Assembly: GCF_001545115.1 (NCBI RefSeq)
Contig: NZ_FCNU01000031.1
Location: forward strand, 62,001 to 126,000
Length of the DNA stretch: 64,000 nt
Reading direction: 5' to 3'
From: Candidatus Protochlamydia phocaeensis
Lineage (GTDB): Bacteria > Chlamydiota > Chlamydiia > Chlamydiales > Parachlamydiaceae
Shown here: positions 27,140-36,523 of the stretch, piece after piece
Numbering within the stretch: the first letter of the stretch is position 1
Layout: every line of letters begins with the position of its first letter
The notes under the pieces: generated by a model
Told to the model about the DNA's origin: nothing
Database searches by the model: none
The model's input: only the letters and a program-made list of their open reading frames with translations
Position numbers and translations under genes: made by a program

Positions 27140-28192
27140 TCAAGCGATTGTAATGGATCGATCTAAATAGACGTCTTGGATGGCGTTCAAAAGTTCAACA
27201 CCTTCCTTGAATGGCTTCTGAAAGGCTTTTCTTCCGGAAATAACGCCCGTTCCGCCTGCGCGTTTATTGATAATGGCAGTTTTCACGGCTTCTGCTAAAT
27301 CATTTTTACCGGATTCTCCGCCAGAATTAATAAGCCCGGCTCTTCCCATATAGCAATTGGCAACTTGATAGCGAGTGAGATCAATGGGATGGTCGGTCGT
27401 CAATTTTTCATAAACCAAATCGCTAGTTTTTCCGAAGTTAGGAATTGCCTTATAGCCTCCATTATTGACAGGCTGCTTTTGTTTGATAATATCTGCTTCA
27501 ATTGTGACCCCCAAATGATTCGCTTGACCTGTCAAATCTGCGCTTAAAGAGTAATCTTTATCTTTTTTAAAAGCTGAATTGCGCAAATAGCACCACAGGA
27601 AAGTAGCCATTCCCAGCTCATGAGCGCGTTGGAAAGCTTTGCTTGTCTCCTGAATTTGGCGATGCGATTCCTCTGAGCCAAAATAAATGGTCGCCCCAAT
27701 TGCAACAGCCCCCATTTCCCACGCTTGTTCAACTTGCCCGAAATAAATTTGATCATAACTATTGGGATAGCTAAGCAATTCATTGTGATTAAGTTTCACG
27801 ATAAAGGGAATTTTATGCGAATAGCGACGGGCAACAGCACCTAACACGCCCAATGTCGAAGCAACCGCATTACATCCTCCTTCAATCGCCAACTTGACAA
27901 TTCCTTCAGGATCAAAATAATCAGGATTGATGGCAAAGCTTGCGCCAGCAGAGTGTTCGATGCCTTGATCGACCGGAAGGATAGAAAGATATCCTGTCCC
28001 GCTAAGCCGTCCAAAATTAAAAATTTGCGCGAGGCTGCGTAAAACGGTAGGACGTCGATCAGTTTGGCTGACTACGCGGTCAATGAAATCTGGTCCCGGT
28101 AAATAAATCTTATCTTTAGAAATTGTTTTACATTGATGCCCAAGCAAGGATTGGGCTTCATCGCCAAGTAAAGATTGAATGGACGAACTCAT
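27140..28192 (-). CDS. fbaB: Class I fructose-bisphosphate aldolase (DhnA/FbaB type)
   Basis: The 350-residue enzyme cleaves fructose 1,6-bisphosphate to triose phosphates through a Schiff-base Lys. DhnA-type motifs are visible: [17 protein letters not shown] (about 55-71), [11 protein letters not shown], and near the C-terminus [18 protein letters not shown] and the [15 protein letters not shown] block. Length equals E. coli FbaB. Chlamydiae use this class rather than the common class II enzyme. It ends an operon with a HAD phosphatase (7 bases upstream) and a glucokinase. Confidence 0.95.
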   Translation of the reverse strand: MSSSIQSLLGDEAQSLLGHQCKTISKDKIYLPGPDFIDRVVSQTDRRPTVLRSLAQIFNFGRLSGTGYLSILPVDQGIEHSAGASFAINPDYFDPEGIVKLAIEGGCNAVASTLGVLGAVARRYSHKIPFIVKLNHNELLSYPNSYDQIYFGQVEQAWEMGAVAIGATIYFGSEESHRQIQETSKAFQRAHELGMATFLWCYLRNSAFKKDKDYSLSADLTGQANHLGVTIEADIIKQKQPVNNGGYKAIPNFGKTSDLVYEKLTTDHPIDLTRYQVANCYMGRAGLINSGGESGKNDLAEAVKTAIINKRAGGTGVISGRKAFQKPFKEGVELLNAIQDVYLDRSITIA

Positions 28193-28199
28193 AAATAAA

Positions 28200-28826
28200 C
28201 TATCCTTTTGTCATGGTAACTTTTAATAGATCTTCTAGCGTCTGTTTTGTCCTGTCTTCATTGATGTGTTGAAAAGCCTGCATCCCCAATTGCTGGCCAA
28301 TTTCGACTAGCATGGAGCGATCATCTATATAAATGATCTGGCCGGGTTTTACTTGCGCTAGGTCTAGAGCCATGTGATAAATCTCAAGATCCGGCTTGCG
28401 CAGATGCACAAAACAAGAACAAACAAACATATCGAACAGCTCTTTCAGCTTAAATTTTTCAATGCGGTTTAACATCAGTTCGCGTCCTTCATTGCTGATG
28501 CCTACCACTTTCAATCCATGCTCTTTTTTGATATTTTTCATCAATTCCAGCATCGTTCCTAACGGCTGCGACTGTGAAAACATAAAATCTTTAAAATTTT
28601 CAAGAGAAAAGCTCCTAGGTTCATAAAAAACCACGCGCTTAAGATATTCATCCAATGATAGTTTGCCAATTTCATAAGTATCGAAAGTAAGAGCATGCCG
28701 AGTATTCATTTCTAGAAAGTCTAAATCAAAAATATGAGCCGCTTTTTCACGCATACGATGATCCCAGCCATTGGTCAGCAAAACCCCACCGATATCTAAA
28801 AATAAAGCCTTAATATTCACGCTCAT
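28200..28826 (-). CDS. HAD-superfamily hydrolase, subfamily IA (YihX-like)
   Basis: The 208-residue protein has nucleophile Asp11 in [10 protein letters not shown], motif II Ser in VVGISNEG (about 100), Lys in [10 protein letters not shown] (about 140) and the acidic motif IIYIDDRSM. The usual second Asp of motif I is replaced by Gly, as in YihX and related alpha-haloacid-type phosphatases. It lies between glucokinase and aldolase with spacers of 7-9 bases, suggesting a sugar-phosphate substrate, but none can be named. Confidence 0.88.
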   Translation of the reverse strand: MSVNIKALFLDIGGVLLTNGWDHRMREKAAHIFDLDFLEMNTRHALTFDTYEIGKLSLDEYLKRVVFYEPRSFSLENFKDFMFSQSQPLGTMLELMKNIKKEHGLKVVGISNEGRELMLNRIEKFKLKELFDMFVCSCFVHLRKPDLEIYHMALDLAQVKPGQIIYIDDRSMLVEIGQQLGMQAFQHINEDRTKQTLEDLLKVTMTKG

Positions 28827-28835
28827 TCCTCTCCA

Positions 28836-29837
28836 TTAATCTGAATTGGTTTTGGTCTTTTGGCTATTTAAAAAATCTAAAACCATCGCGGCTGATCCAA
28901 TAACCCCGACTTCCTTGCCAAGCTTAGCAGGAACAATTTGTAAATCCCGCGTCGCGACTTTTAATGCTTTTTCCCTTACTCCAGCATTAATAAATGAAAT
29001 AATTTCAGGCCAACCGTCCACAATCCCTCCCCCTATAATCATGCGTGAAGGATTTAAGGCATTAATTAAATTGATGCACCCGGCAATTAAAGCCTGCTTG
29101 ATTCTTTCGACAATAGATGTCGCAAGCACATCTCCTTCCTTATAGGCCTGCAAAACAGTTTTGGCGGTTACAGCATCCAATTGATTATCAGCTAATTCCA
29201 ACAAACGCACGCCTTCTGGGCCATGTGTTTGAATCAATTCTTTCGCATATTTAGCTATTGCCCATCCCCCGGCAAAAGCTTCCCAACATCCTTTATTTCC
29301 ACAGGTGCAAAGCGGACCGTGAAAATCGATTGTCATGTGTCCGATTTCACCGCAGGTGTTGCTAGATCCAGTTAAAAGCTTGCCCCCACTTATGATCCCC
29401 CCGCCGATTCCCGTGCCAATAAAGACGCAAATCAAATCTTTGCACCCCTTGCCAGCGCCATAAACCCATTCCCCCCAAGTAATGGCGCGTACATCGTTGA
29501 TGATTTTGACGGGTATCCCCAGAATTCTTTGAAGATTTTCCTGTAGAGGAACATTACGCCATCCTGGCAAGTTAGGAGCGAAATAGACCGTTCCAGATTG
29601 TGCATCAATTTGTCCTGCGACACCAATGCCGATTCCGGCTATAGGAAGATTTTCTTTATTGCGCAAGGCATCGATTGCTTCCAATAGTTGTTTCTCAACG
29701 GCTGCCGGTCCGCCTGCCGCATTAGTCGCCAAACGGATATGGTCTTTAATTACTCCGGAAGAATGAACAAGGCCCGCTTCAATTTTAGTGCCGCCTAAAT
29801 CGATTCCAATCGTATGCATGTGATTTGAAACTATCAT
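28836..29837 (-). CDS. ROK-family glucokinase
   Basis: The kinase phosphorylates glucose with ATP. The ROK features are GIDLGGTKIEAGLV (phosphate loop), GTGIGGGI, and the zinc motif CTCGNKGCWEAFAGG near the middle. I choose ATG 29837 (333 residues); a TTG at 29870 and an ATG at 29819 are possible, and none has a good ribosome site. It heads the operon with the HAD protein and aldolase. Chlamydiaceae proper import glucose 6-phosphate and lack a hexokinase, so this gene fits an environmental lineage. Confidence 0.9.
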   Translation of the reverse strand: MIVSNHMHTIGIDLGGTKIEAGLVHSSGVIKDHIRLATNAAGGPAAVEKQLLEAIDALRNKENLPIAGIGIGVAGQIDAQSGTVYFAPNLPGWRNVPLQENLQRILGIPVKIINDVRAITWGEWVYGAGKGCKDLICVFIGTGIGGGIISGGKLLTGSSNTCGEIGHMTIDFHGPLCTCGNKGCWEAFAGGWAIAKYAKELIQTHGPEGVRLLELADNQLDAVTAKTVLQAYKEGDVLATSIVERIKQALIAGCINLINALNPSRMIIGGGIVDGWPEIISFINAGVREKALKVATRDLQIVPAKLGKEVGVIGSAAMVLDFLNSQKTKTNSD

Positions 29838-30196
29838 TTTTTTATCACTGCCAAAAATATTAGAGATCAAAAGATTAATTTAAAAAGATATATAATCTTT
29901 CAATGTTTTTTAAGCGACATAAATGAAATTGCAGAAGGAGTCCGGCTTTGGCAAAAAGTATTTACTCCTTGACTAAAAAAACAAAAAAAAATTTATTAAG
30001 CGAAAAAAATCAAGCCACCCTTAAAGCATGGCCGCCTTATATTGCCTTTTAAAGGATGTATTAAAACTACTAATGACCTAGATTCACGTTCTTCCCGTAG
30101 GAAAGACGAAGCTAGGCTATTATGAATTCGAGGGCAGTCTCTTTAAAAAAATTTAGCAGGGTATGACTTCCTACAACTTAAATAAACCCCTTCCCT
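29838..30196. other. Divergent intergenic region, glucokinase / NO reductase
   Basis: AT-rich region containing one copy of the dispersed repeat. I see no convincing NsrR, NorR or FNR-type site. The NO reductase ATG is preceded by CCCCTTCCCT, not by a Shine-Dalgarno sequence. Confidence 0.4.
30051..30088 (+). repeat. Copy of dispersed intergenic repeat
   Basis: Exact core TGTATTAAAAC (30057-30067) followed by TACTAATGACCTAGATT; the second half matches the inverted copy at 35357-35393. Confidence 0.6.
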
Positions 30197-32503
30197 ATGT
30201 CTTTTGACCTTGAGAAAAATGAAAAGCTTTCACCTATATGGAGAATGACCACTATTCTCATCATGGTTATAGGCTTTAGTATTTTAGGATTAGTGACACG
30301 CCTTGCCTATGATAATATCCCTCCTATTCCAGAACAAGTTATTAGCCCAACAGGAAGAGTCCTCTTCACTGGAAAACAAGTTGCCCACGGACAAAAAGTT
30401 TTCCTGAAAAACAATTTAATGGAGCATGGAACGCTATGGGGCCATGGCGCTTATCTAGGCCCTGATTACAGCGCCTCGCATCTTCATGAACAAACCTTGA
30501 CCATGCAAAGACTTTTGGCCACTAAAATTTATGGAAAGCCTTTTGCTCAACTAACAGAATTTGAGCAAGGATCTATTTTGCAAGAAGTCATCAAAATTTT
30601 AAAACATAATCGCTATGACGCTAAAACAGGCATTCTGACTCTTACAGATGAAGAAAGCAAAGCCTATGAGCACAGCCTTGATTTTTGGAAAAATTATTTT
30701 ACCTCGGGAGAGGCTCCGGGATTGCCTAAAAATTATATTTCTGATCCGGAAGATTTAAGTGCGCTCACCTCTTTTTTCGCATGGGCAGCTTGGGCAGCTG
30801 TAACAAATCGCCCGGGTGAAGAATTCACCTACACAAACAATTTCCCTTACGATCCTCTTGCCGGCAATTATCCAAGCGCTGATGCTTATTTATGGAGCGC
30901 TTTAAGCTTAGTCTTTATTATAGGCGCAACAGGCCTTGTGCTTTTTATCGTCAGCAAATTTGGCCTAGGCTGGGGTGGAAGCGGGCAAAGGCATGTCTGC
31001 GAAACCCATTTAACCCTTCCGCCTCTTACAGCAAGTCAAAAAGCCATTGCGAAATACTTAGTCATCACGGCTCTTTTATTTCTCTTGCAAAGTTTAACTG
31101 GCGGAGCATTGGCCCATTACCGGGTCGAATCCTCTTTTTATGGGCTGCCTATTATCGATTATTTTCCTTACAATCTTCTGCGAACATGGCATCTGCAATT
31201 AGCCATTTTTTGGATTGCTACAGCTTGGGTTGCAGGCGGGCTATTTATCGCCCCTTTACTTAGCCAGAATGAGTGGCGCTACCAAAAGCTTGGAGTCAAT
31301 AGTCTTTTTGGAGCCCTCCTCTTTGTTGTAGTAGGAAGCATGGCAGGAGAATATTTAAGCAGTAAAAACTTTTTTCAAGATGACTGGTGGTTTTGGATCG
31401 GCAATCAAGGATCCGAGTATTTAGATTTAGGACGCTTCTGGCAGTATTTGCTTATAGCGGGATTTGCTTTCTGGCTATTTCTTCTTTTTCAAGCCTTAAA
31501 GCCCGCTTTTCGTAGGCCAGCTAGGCGTGAGCTGTCTATTTTATTTTTTTTGACGGCTGCGACAATTCCTATCTTTTATGTCCCGGCCGTTTTCTATAAT
31601 CATGATACCCATTTTACCTTGATTGATAACTGGCGATTTTGGATCATTCATCTTTGGGTCGAAGGATTTTTTGAAGTTTTCTCTACAGTCCTCGTGGCCA
31701 TTATTTCCGTACAAATGGGAATTATTAGAGCCATTACAGCATTACGCATTATTTATTTGGATGCCATTCTCTATTTAGCAGGAGGAGTGGTAGGCACGGG
31801 ACATCATTGGTATTTCACAGGGCAAACCAATGTCAACATGGCCTTGGCGGCTTGCTTTTCCGCTATGGAAGTCGTTCCTCTAACACTTTTAACAATGGAA
31901 GCGCGCGATTTCATTCGCGTTTCACAAACAAAATGCACCAAATGCGGCCACTATTTAGCAGAAAAGCAACAATGGACAATTTATTTTCTCATTGCAGTTG
32001 GCATATGGAACTTCGTTGGGGCTGGAATATTTGGTTTTTTAATTAATCTCCCGATTATTTCCTACTTCGAAGTCGGAACAAATTTGACGCCCAATCATGG
32101 GCATGCGGCCATGTTCGGCGTATTTGGAATGCTTGCGCTTGGAGTCGTCATGTTCTGCATGCGTGCTATGCAAAATGAAGCGTTATGGAGACGTACAAAG
32201 ACGCTTATCAAAGTCGGCTTTTTTGGATTAAATATTGGAATGGCGCTCATGGTCATTTTAGATCTATTTCCAGCAGGAGTGCTTCAACTATGGGATGCAA
32301 TTGAGAATGGATATTGGCACGCAAGAGAACTGTCCTATTTAATGTCCGGAACTTTCCATACTCTCGAATGGATCCGCCTCATTGGAGATTTAATTTTTAT
32401 CTTGGTTGGAGTCATTCCCATCGTATCTGCTATTTTTATTACTTTCCTTCCTCAAGGATTCTCATTCAATAAACTAGAAAAGCAGCCAGCCTCCTTAAGG
32501 TAA
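30197..32503 (+). CDS. norZ: Quinol-dependent nitric oxide reductase (qNor, NorZ)
   Basis: The 768-residue membrane enzyme reduces NO to N2O with electrons from quinol. The N-terminal extension with an extra membrane helix and a periplasmic domain (VISPTGRVLFTGKQVAHGQKVFLKNNLMEHGTLWGHGAYLGPDY region, residues about 45-95) is fused to a heme-copper-oxidase-like core of about twelve helices. Haem and iron ligands are visible in RTWHLQLAIFW, HLWVEGFFEVF and GTGHHWYFTGQ, and in NHGHAAMFG. It is a single gene. For an intracellular bacterium a role in removing host NO is likely, rather than denitrification, since no other denitrification gene is in the window. Confidence 0.95.
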   Translation: MSFDLEKNEKLSPIWRMTTILIMVIGFSILGLVTRLAYDNIPPIPEQVISPTGRVLFTGKQVAHGQKVFLKNNLMEHGTLWGHGAYLGPDYSASHLHEQTLTMQRLLATKIYGKPFAQLTEFEQGSILQEVIKILKHNRYDAKTGILTLTDEESKAYEHSLDFWKNYFTSGEAPGLPKNYISDPEDLSALTSFFAWAAWAAVTNRPGEEFTYTNNFPYDPLAGNYPSADAYLWSALSLVFIIGATGLVLFIVSKFGLGWGGSGQRHVCETHLTLPPLTASQKAIAKYLVITALLFLLQSLTGGALAHYRVESSFYGLPIIDYFPYNLLRTWHLQLAIFWIATAWVAGGLFIAPLLSQNEWRYQKLGVNSLFGALLFVVVGSMAGEYLSSKNFFQDDWWFWIGNQGSEYLDLGRFWQYLLIAGFAFWLFLLFQALKPAFRRPARRELSILFFLTAATIPIFYVPAVFYNHDTHFTLIDNWRFWIIHLWVEGFFEVFSTVLVAIISVQMGIIRAITALRIIYLDAILYLAGGVVGTGHHWYFTGQTNVNMALAACFSAMEVVPLTLLTMEARDFIRVSQTKCTKCGHYLAEKQQWTIYFLIAVGIWNFVGAGIFGFLINLPIISYFEVGTNLTPNHGHAAMFGVFGMLALGVVMFCMRAMQNEALWRRTKTLIKVGFFGLNIGMALMVILDLFPAGVLQLWDAIENGYWHARELSYLMSGTFHTLEWIRLIGDLIFILVGVIPIVSAIFITFLPQGFSFNKLEKQPASLR

Positions 32504-32597
32504 AGGATAAGAAATTACATTCTAAGCGCGCTATTTTTTCACACCCCTATCTTCTGCCAAACTCCGGTTAATAGATGGGGAATAGGCTGGCTTTTTT

Positions 32598-33503
32598 TCA
32601 GATCGTTTCCTTTTCCTGTAGAAGGCCCGCTTCTTCCCATGCAACCAAAGCAAGCCCGGAAGAATCCAATGACTCTCTTCCTTTGGCCAGTCCCACTAGT
32701 AATCTATCACACAATAAGCTGGCCAATGGCATGGGAGCTTGACTTGCTTTCGCCAAGTCTTGCACTAAACGCATATCTTTGAGGCCCAACTTCATTTTAA
32801 AATCCCCTGTCGCGAAATTTTGAGAAGCAATGATTTTTCCATACGTCTGATAGACCGGGCAGGCAAAGAGCTTATTTGAAATAAGATCCCAGAGAGGCTC
32901 TTGGGAAATTTGATTTTTTTTAGCCAGGGCAGATATTTCAGCTAACGCTTCAATGGTTGAAAAAATGAGAAAATTGCAGAGCAATTTAACAATATTGGCT
33001 TGGCTTGGATCTTCTCCAAAATCTAACACCCCTTGACCTAGGCAATCAAGGAGAGGCCGAACGCGCGTTTTCGCCTGCTCTTCTCCCGCCACTATTATCC
33101 AAAGCTTTTTAGCTTCTGCAGCTTCCGGGCGTCCTAGAACAGGAGCGGCAAGGTAAATGGCCCCTTTTTTTTGATGGAACTCTTGAAGCTTTCGGCTTGT
33201 TTCCGGAGAAATTGTACTCATGGAAAGATGGATGCACCCTTCTTTTAGGCGTTCACCGATTCCTTGAGGGCCATAGACAATTTCTTCAACAGCATCGTCA
33301 TTGGCCAACATTGTCATTAAAAGAGAAGATGTTTCAAAGGCTTCTTTAGGAGAGTTAAGCAACTGCGCTCCTTCTTTTAAAAGAGGATCAGCCTTATGAA
33401 TTGAGCGGTTATATACTTTTAAGGGAAAACCGGCTTTTAATAAATTGTGCGCCATAGGGAACCCCATTTTCCCAAGGCCAATAAAAGATACGCTCTCTTT
33501 CAT
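32598..33503 (-). CDS. 3-hydroxyisobutyrate dehydrogenase-family NAD(P)-binding protein
   Basis: The start is set at 33503 because AAAGGAG lies five bases before this ATG; an upstream in-frame ATG at 33533 lacks one. The 301-residue protein begins with the Rossmann motif FIGLGKMGFPMAHNLLKAG, has LSMSTISPETSRKL and the AAPVLGRPEAAE loop, and a helical C-terminal domain with the catalytic-type Lys in NIVKLLCNF. Members reduce or oxidise small hydroxy-acids, including succinic semialdehyde; substrate unknown. Confidence 0.9.
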   Translation of the reverse strand: MKESVSFIGLGKMGFPMAHNLLKAGFPLKVYNRSIHKADPLLKEGAQLLNSPKEAFETSSLLMTMLANDDAVEEIVYGPQGIGERLKEGCIHLSMSTISPETSRKLQEFHQKKGAIYLAAPVLGRPEAAEAKKLWIIVAGEEQAKTRVRPLLDCLGQGVLDFGEDPSQANIVKLLCNFLIFSTIEALAEISALAKKNQISQEPLWDLISNKLFACPVYQTYGKIIASQNFATGDFKMKLGLKDMRLVQDLAKASQAPMPLASLLCDRLLVGLAKGRESLDSSGLALVAWEEAGLLQEKETI

Positions 33504-33754
33504 ATTTGCTCCTTTGATTCGTGCATCTTGCACAAATTATTCAAAATTTTAATTTATACAATTAAGGATATCTATCAAAAGAGAAATTCTGGGCACCTTG
33601 CTTTCAACCTTTTCTTTATCCTCTAATCTCTAGACTTAACAAGGCGAATTTAAAAGCGTTTAAAATTTATTGTTTATAAATAGCGTAAAATTATCTGAAG
33701 CCGCTATAACACATGGATTAGAAGTCTTTATTTGTTTACCAACCTAGGCAGCTT

Positions 33755-35281
33755 ATGCGACTAAAAGAGTTTGTTTATTTTTACTGTTTAAGCCTCGCCT
33801 TTTTTCCTCTTCAAGCCGAAAAATTGGATGAGATTCCTGAAACGTCCTCATCCTCACTTGCCGCTACACTGACGGCTTTTGAATCTGAAGCCAAAAAAAC
33901 CCTCCAAGCATGGAATGTGCCGGGAATGGCGATCGCCATTGTCAAAGGCGACAAGACGATTTATTCTAAGGGATTTGGCGTAACGGAGTTGATGGGAAAC
34001 CAGCCAGTCACCCCTCACACGCTCTTTGAAATAGGTTCGCTTTCTAAATCTTTTACCTCGGCCCTGATGGCCATTATGATCGATGAAGGGAGATTAACTT
34101 GGGAAGATTCTGTTATTAAATATATGCCCGAATTCGTGCTTTATGACCCGTGGGTCACACGTGAATTTCAAATTCAAGACCTTATGTCCCAGCGTAGCGG
34201 ATTGCCTTCGCATGCCGGAGATACACAAGCCTATTTTGGCTTTACACGCCAGCAGATGATTCATAATTTGCGCTATATTAAACCAATTAGCAGCTTTCGC
34301 TCTGCCTATGCTTATCAGAATTCTTTCTTTTTGGTCGCAGGCGAAATGCTCGAGATTATTACCGGTCTATCGTGGGAACAGCTGATCCAACAGCGCATTT
34401 TTGCGCCTTTAGGCATGAAAGATAGCAGCACCTCTATCGAAAAATATAAGGCATCTAAAAATGCCAGCGCCCTGCACAAACGTTTAGAGGGAAAAGTCGA
34501 AAAATTATCGGAAGATCTTCCTTATCGCTATATCTATACCCTTTTTGGCCCTGCAGGAGGAATTAATTCCACAGCGATAGATATGGCCAATTGGCTAAAA
34601 CTGCTCATCAATGAGGGATCTTTCAATGGAGCACCCTTAATTAGCTCCTCTAATCTCTCCCGTACTTTTCGCCGCTATATCTATGTTGGCCGATTTCATG
34701 AAGCGGAAAATTATTATGGCCTTGGCTGGGCCATCAGAGATTATGCGCCTTATCCCATTATTTGGCATGATGGCGTCACTGCAGGGGTTGCCAATATTGT
34801 CGCCTTTATTCCCGAGGCCAATATAGGGATTGTCATTTTAACCAACACAAGCGGGACAAGTCTCAGTCATGCGCTTGCTTGGCAGTTCTTTGATTTGTAT
34901 TTTAATAAGTCCCAAAAAAACTGGAATACCGAGCTATTGGAAAAACACATTCTAGCCGAAAGCCAGAAAGCTAAAGCGCTCCAACCGCCCAGTGAACCGA
35001 AACCAGCGCTTCCTCTAGACCACTATACAGGCATTTATTTTCATGAGCTATTTGGGAAAGTTGAAGTCGAATCAGTTAACCAGCAGCTAATCATTACAAT
35101 AGGCCCGGACCGTGTGCGCTTTAATCTAGAACACTGGAACAGGGATACCTTTGAATTAATATGGCCGGCTCTCAAAGAATCGGAAACGATTTTTGTAAAC
35201 TTTTGCATAGATTCAAAAGGATATGCCGATCAATTGAGCATTCCCCTTTTAATGGAAGGGGAAGCTTTCAAGCGCTTATAA
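33755..35281 (+). CDS. Secreted serine hydrolase, beta-lactamase class C / PBP4*-like
   Basis: A signal peptide of about 20 residues is followed by a beta-lactamase fold: the catalytic Ser-x-x-Lys is SLSK near residue 98, the Tyr-x-Asn position is YAYQNSFF, and the third motif is HDGVTAG. The C-terminal 110 residues form a small beta-domain (DUF3471-like) that many esterase- or D-aminopeptidase-type members carry. At 508 residues it is longer than true AmpC enzymes, so peptidase or esterase activity is as likely as antibiotic hydrolysis. A second, shorter paralogue lies at 56879. Confidence 0.87.
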   Translation: MRLKEFVYFYCLSLAFFPLQAEKLDEIPETSSSSLAATLTAFESEAKKTLQAWNVPGMAIAIVKGDKTIYSKGFGVTELMGNQPVTPHTLFEIGSLSKSFTSALMAIMIDEGRLTWEDSVIKYMPEFVLYDPWVTREFQIQDLMSQRSGLPSHAGDTQAYFGFTRQQMIHNLRYIKPISSFRSAYAYQNSFFLVAGEMLEIITGLSWEQLIQQRIFAPLGMKDSSTSIEKYKASKNASALHKRLEGKVEKLSEDLPYRYIYTLFGPAGGINSTAIDMANWLKLLINEGSFNGAPLISSSNLSRTFRRYIYVGRFHEAENYYGLGWAIRDYAPYPIIWHDGVTAGVANIVAFIPEANIGIVILTNTSGTSLSHALAWQFFDLYFNKSQKNWNTELLEKHILAESQKAKALQPPSEPKPALPLDHYTGIYFHELFGKVEVESVNQQLIITIGPDRVRFNLEHWNRDTFELIWPALKESETIFVNFCIDSKGYADQLSIPLLMEGEAFKRL

Positions 35282-35356
35282 ATGTCTCCATGCGTTCAAA
35301 ACATTGATCCGACATCGATTGCTTAGAGGATTTTTAAAAATCCAAAAGAGAAAAGC

Positions 35357-35393
35357 CTCAAATCTAGGCCATTAGCAGTTTAAGGCATCTTCT
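35357..35393 (-). repeat. Diverged inverted copy of dispersed repeat
   Basis: On the - strand it reads AAACTGCTAATGGCCTAGAT after a degenerate core (TGCCTTAAAC). The 3' half matches the copy at 30051. It sits just before a bidirectional terminator. Confidence 0.5.
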
Positions 35394-35430
35394 AAAAAAG
35401 AGAAGGCAAATGGGCTGCCTTACTCTTTTT
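35394..35430. terminator. Bidirectional terminator between convergent genes
   Basis: AAAAAGAGAAGGCA pairs with TGCCTT-A-CTCTTTTT (one bulged A) around a seven-base loop. A and T runs on both sides would serve both the serine hydrolase (+) and the SDR gene (-). A perfect palindrome GGATTTTTAAAAATCC lies nearby at 35328-35343. Confidence 0.7.
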
Positions 35431-35439
35431 CTTTTTCGG

Positions 35440-36162
35440 CTACCAATCAATCGGTTTGCCATCGCGGAAGAACCCCCCGCTTGGTCCATGATCGGGCAGA
35501 GTAGAAGCCCAGACAATTCCGCTTATTCCCTCTTCAATAGAGCGTGGAGCTTGCTCTCCCCCCATATCCGTTTTAACCCAACCTGGGCAAACAGAATTGA
35601 CAAGAACGTTGGATCCTTTGGTTTGAGCGGCAAATATGCACGTCACCATGTTGAGGGCTGTTTTGGAAATACTATAAGCAGCAAAATTGCTATGCGGATC
35701 GCTAAGCTGGCCAAGGCCGCTGGAGACATTCACAATTCGTCCATAGCCATTTTTTAACATTAAAGGCACAAAACGATTGCACAGATCGTACGCTCCCGCC
35801 ACATTAACATTCAACGTCTCTTCCAAAACGCGCCGTCTTTGCTTAAATGCGTCTTCTTCTGCTTGATGGGCATCGTCTTTATCAATCAGAATGGCTGCAT
35901 TATTCACAAGAACGTCTAGACGTCCCCATCGCTGTTCGATTTGCCGATGCAAAGAAGCGATGCTGTCCGAATTGGATATGTCCAGAAGCATTGCCTCTAC
36001 AGACAATCCCCCTCGATTTAATTCTTGGGCTTTGATCCGTCCTTTTTCCTCATCCCGACTAGCTAAAATAACCTGATAACCAGCCTGCGCAAGCTCACGG
36101 CATGTTCCCAAGCCTAACCCTCGATTTCCTCCTGTCACTAAAGCTAAACGTTTTTCTTTCAT
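35440..36162 (-). CDS. Short-chain dehydrogenase/reductase
   Basis: The 240-residue protein has the cofactor motif TGGNRGLGLG (about 9-18), NNAAI (about 86), catalytic Ser in VNVSSGLGQ, and YSISK near residue 158. An Arg in ASRDEEKG after strand 2 suggests NADPH. The pattern, including an insertion after NNAA, is that of carbonyl reductase-like SDRs. It is a single gene, divergent from the TPP riboswitch unit, whose 5' end is about 130 bases away. Confidence 0.9.
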   Translation of the reverse strand: MKEKRLALVTGGNRGLGLGTCRELAQAGYQVILASRDEEKGRIKAQELNRGGLSVEAMLLDISNSDSIASLHRQIEQRWGRLDVLVNNAAILIDKDDAHQAEEDAFKQRRRVLEETLNVNVAGAYDLCNRFVPLMLKNGYGRIVNVSSGLGQLSDPHSNFAAYSISKTALNMVTCIFAAQTKGSNVLVNSVCPGWVKTDMGGEQAPRSIEEGISGIVWASTLPDHGPSGGFFRDGKPIDW

Positions 36163-36291
36163 CTCTGCTCCTAGTTGTTATCTCTTAACCTTCTTATATA
36201 TTCCTTTTGCTTATCTGGCCAGGCCTTTTCCTTTTTGAAAGCAGAGGTTTGACATTATTTTATTCTCACTTTATGATTCAAGCCAAGTAAT

Positions 36292-36392
36292 GGCACGGGG
36301 TGCTTGAACATAAACGCTTGTCTTCAAGATTTATTTCAGGCTGAAATGATACCCGCATTACCTGATCTGGGTTATACCAGCGTAGGGATGTC
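36292..36392 (+). promoter_or_regulatory. TPP riboswitch (THI element)
   Basis: The aptamer core is nearly complete: GGGGTGC (36297-36303), stem P3 CTTGAA/TTCAAG (36303-36308 and 36323-36328), GGCTGAAATGATACCC (36339-36354) and ACCTGATCTGGGTTATACCAGCGTAGGGA-type segment from 36360 to 36388. Short P1 pairs 36292-36295 with 36389-36392. The conserved CTGAGA reads CTGAAA here. TPP binding normally lowers expression of thiamine genes. The controlled genes are the carrier at 36524 and the ThiY-like gene. Confidence 0.93.
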
Positions 36393-36397
36393 ATCAC

Positions 36398-36472
36398 GCA
36401 ATCAAAATTCAGAGACATCAAAGACTGCCTTCTGCCAGCCTTTGCCATTCTTTGATTGCTGCTTGTTTTTTT
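36398..36472 (+). promoter_or_regulatory. Expression platform with alternative stems and T run
   Basis: TTTGATTGC (36451-36459) can pair with GCAATCAAA (36398-36406), while the overlapping TCTTTGAT (36449-36456) can pair with ATCAAAGA (36417-36424). Seven T follow at 36466-36472. The stems are weak in GC, but the layout suggests transcription termination downstream of the TPP aptamer. Confidence 0.5.
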
Positions 36473-36523
36473 CCTCGCCGCGCTATTCCCTTTTCTCTCA
36501 TCATTATTTACCTCGGGAGCCTT

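Noticed and set aside
36304-36523. Short frames and an upstream ATG (36452) over the riboswitch and expression platform
   Set aside because: They run through the TPP aptamer or its terminator; GGGAG and carrier homology favour ATG 36524.
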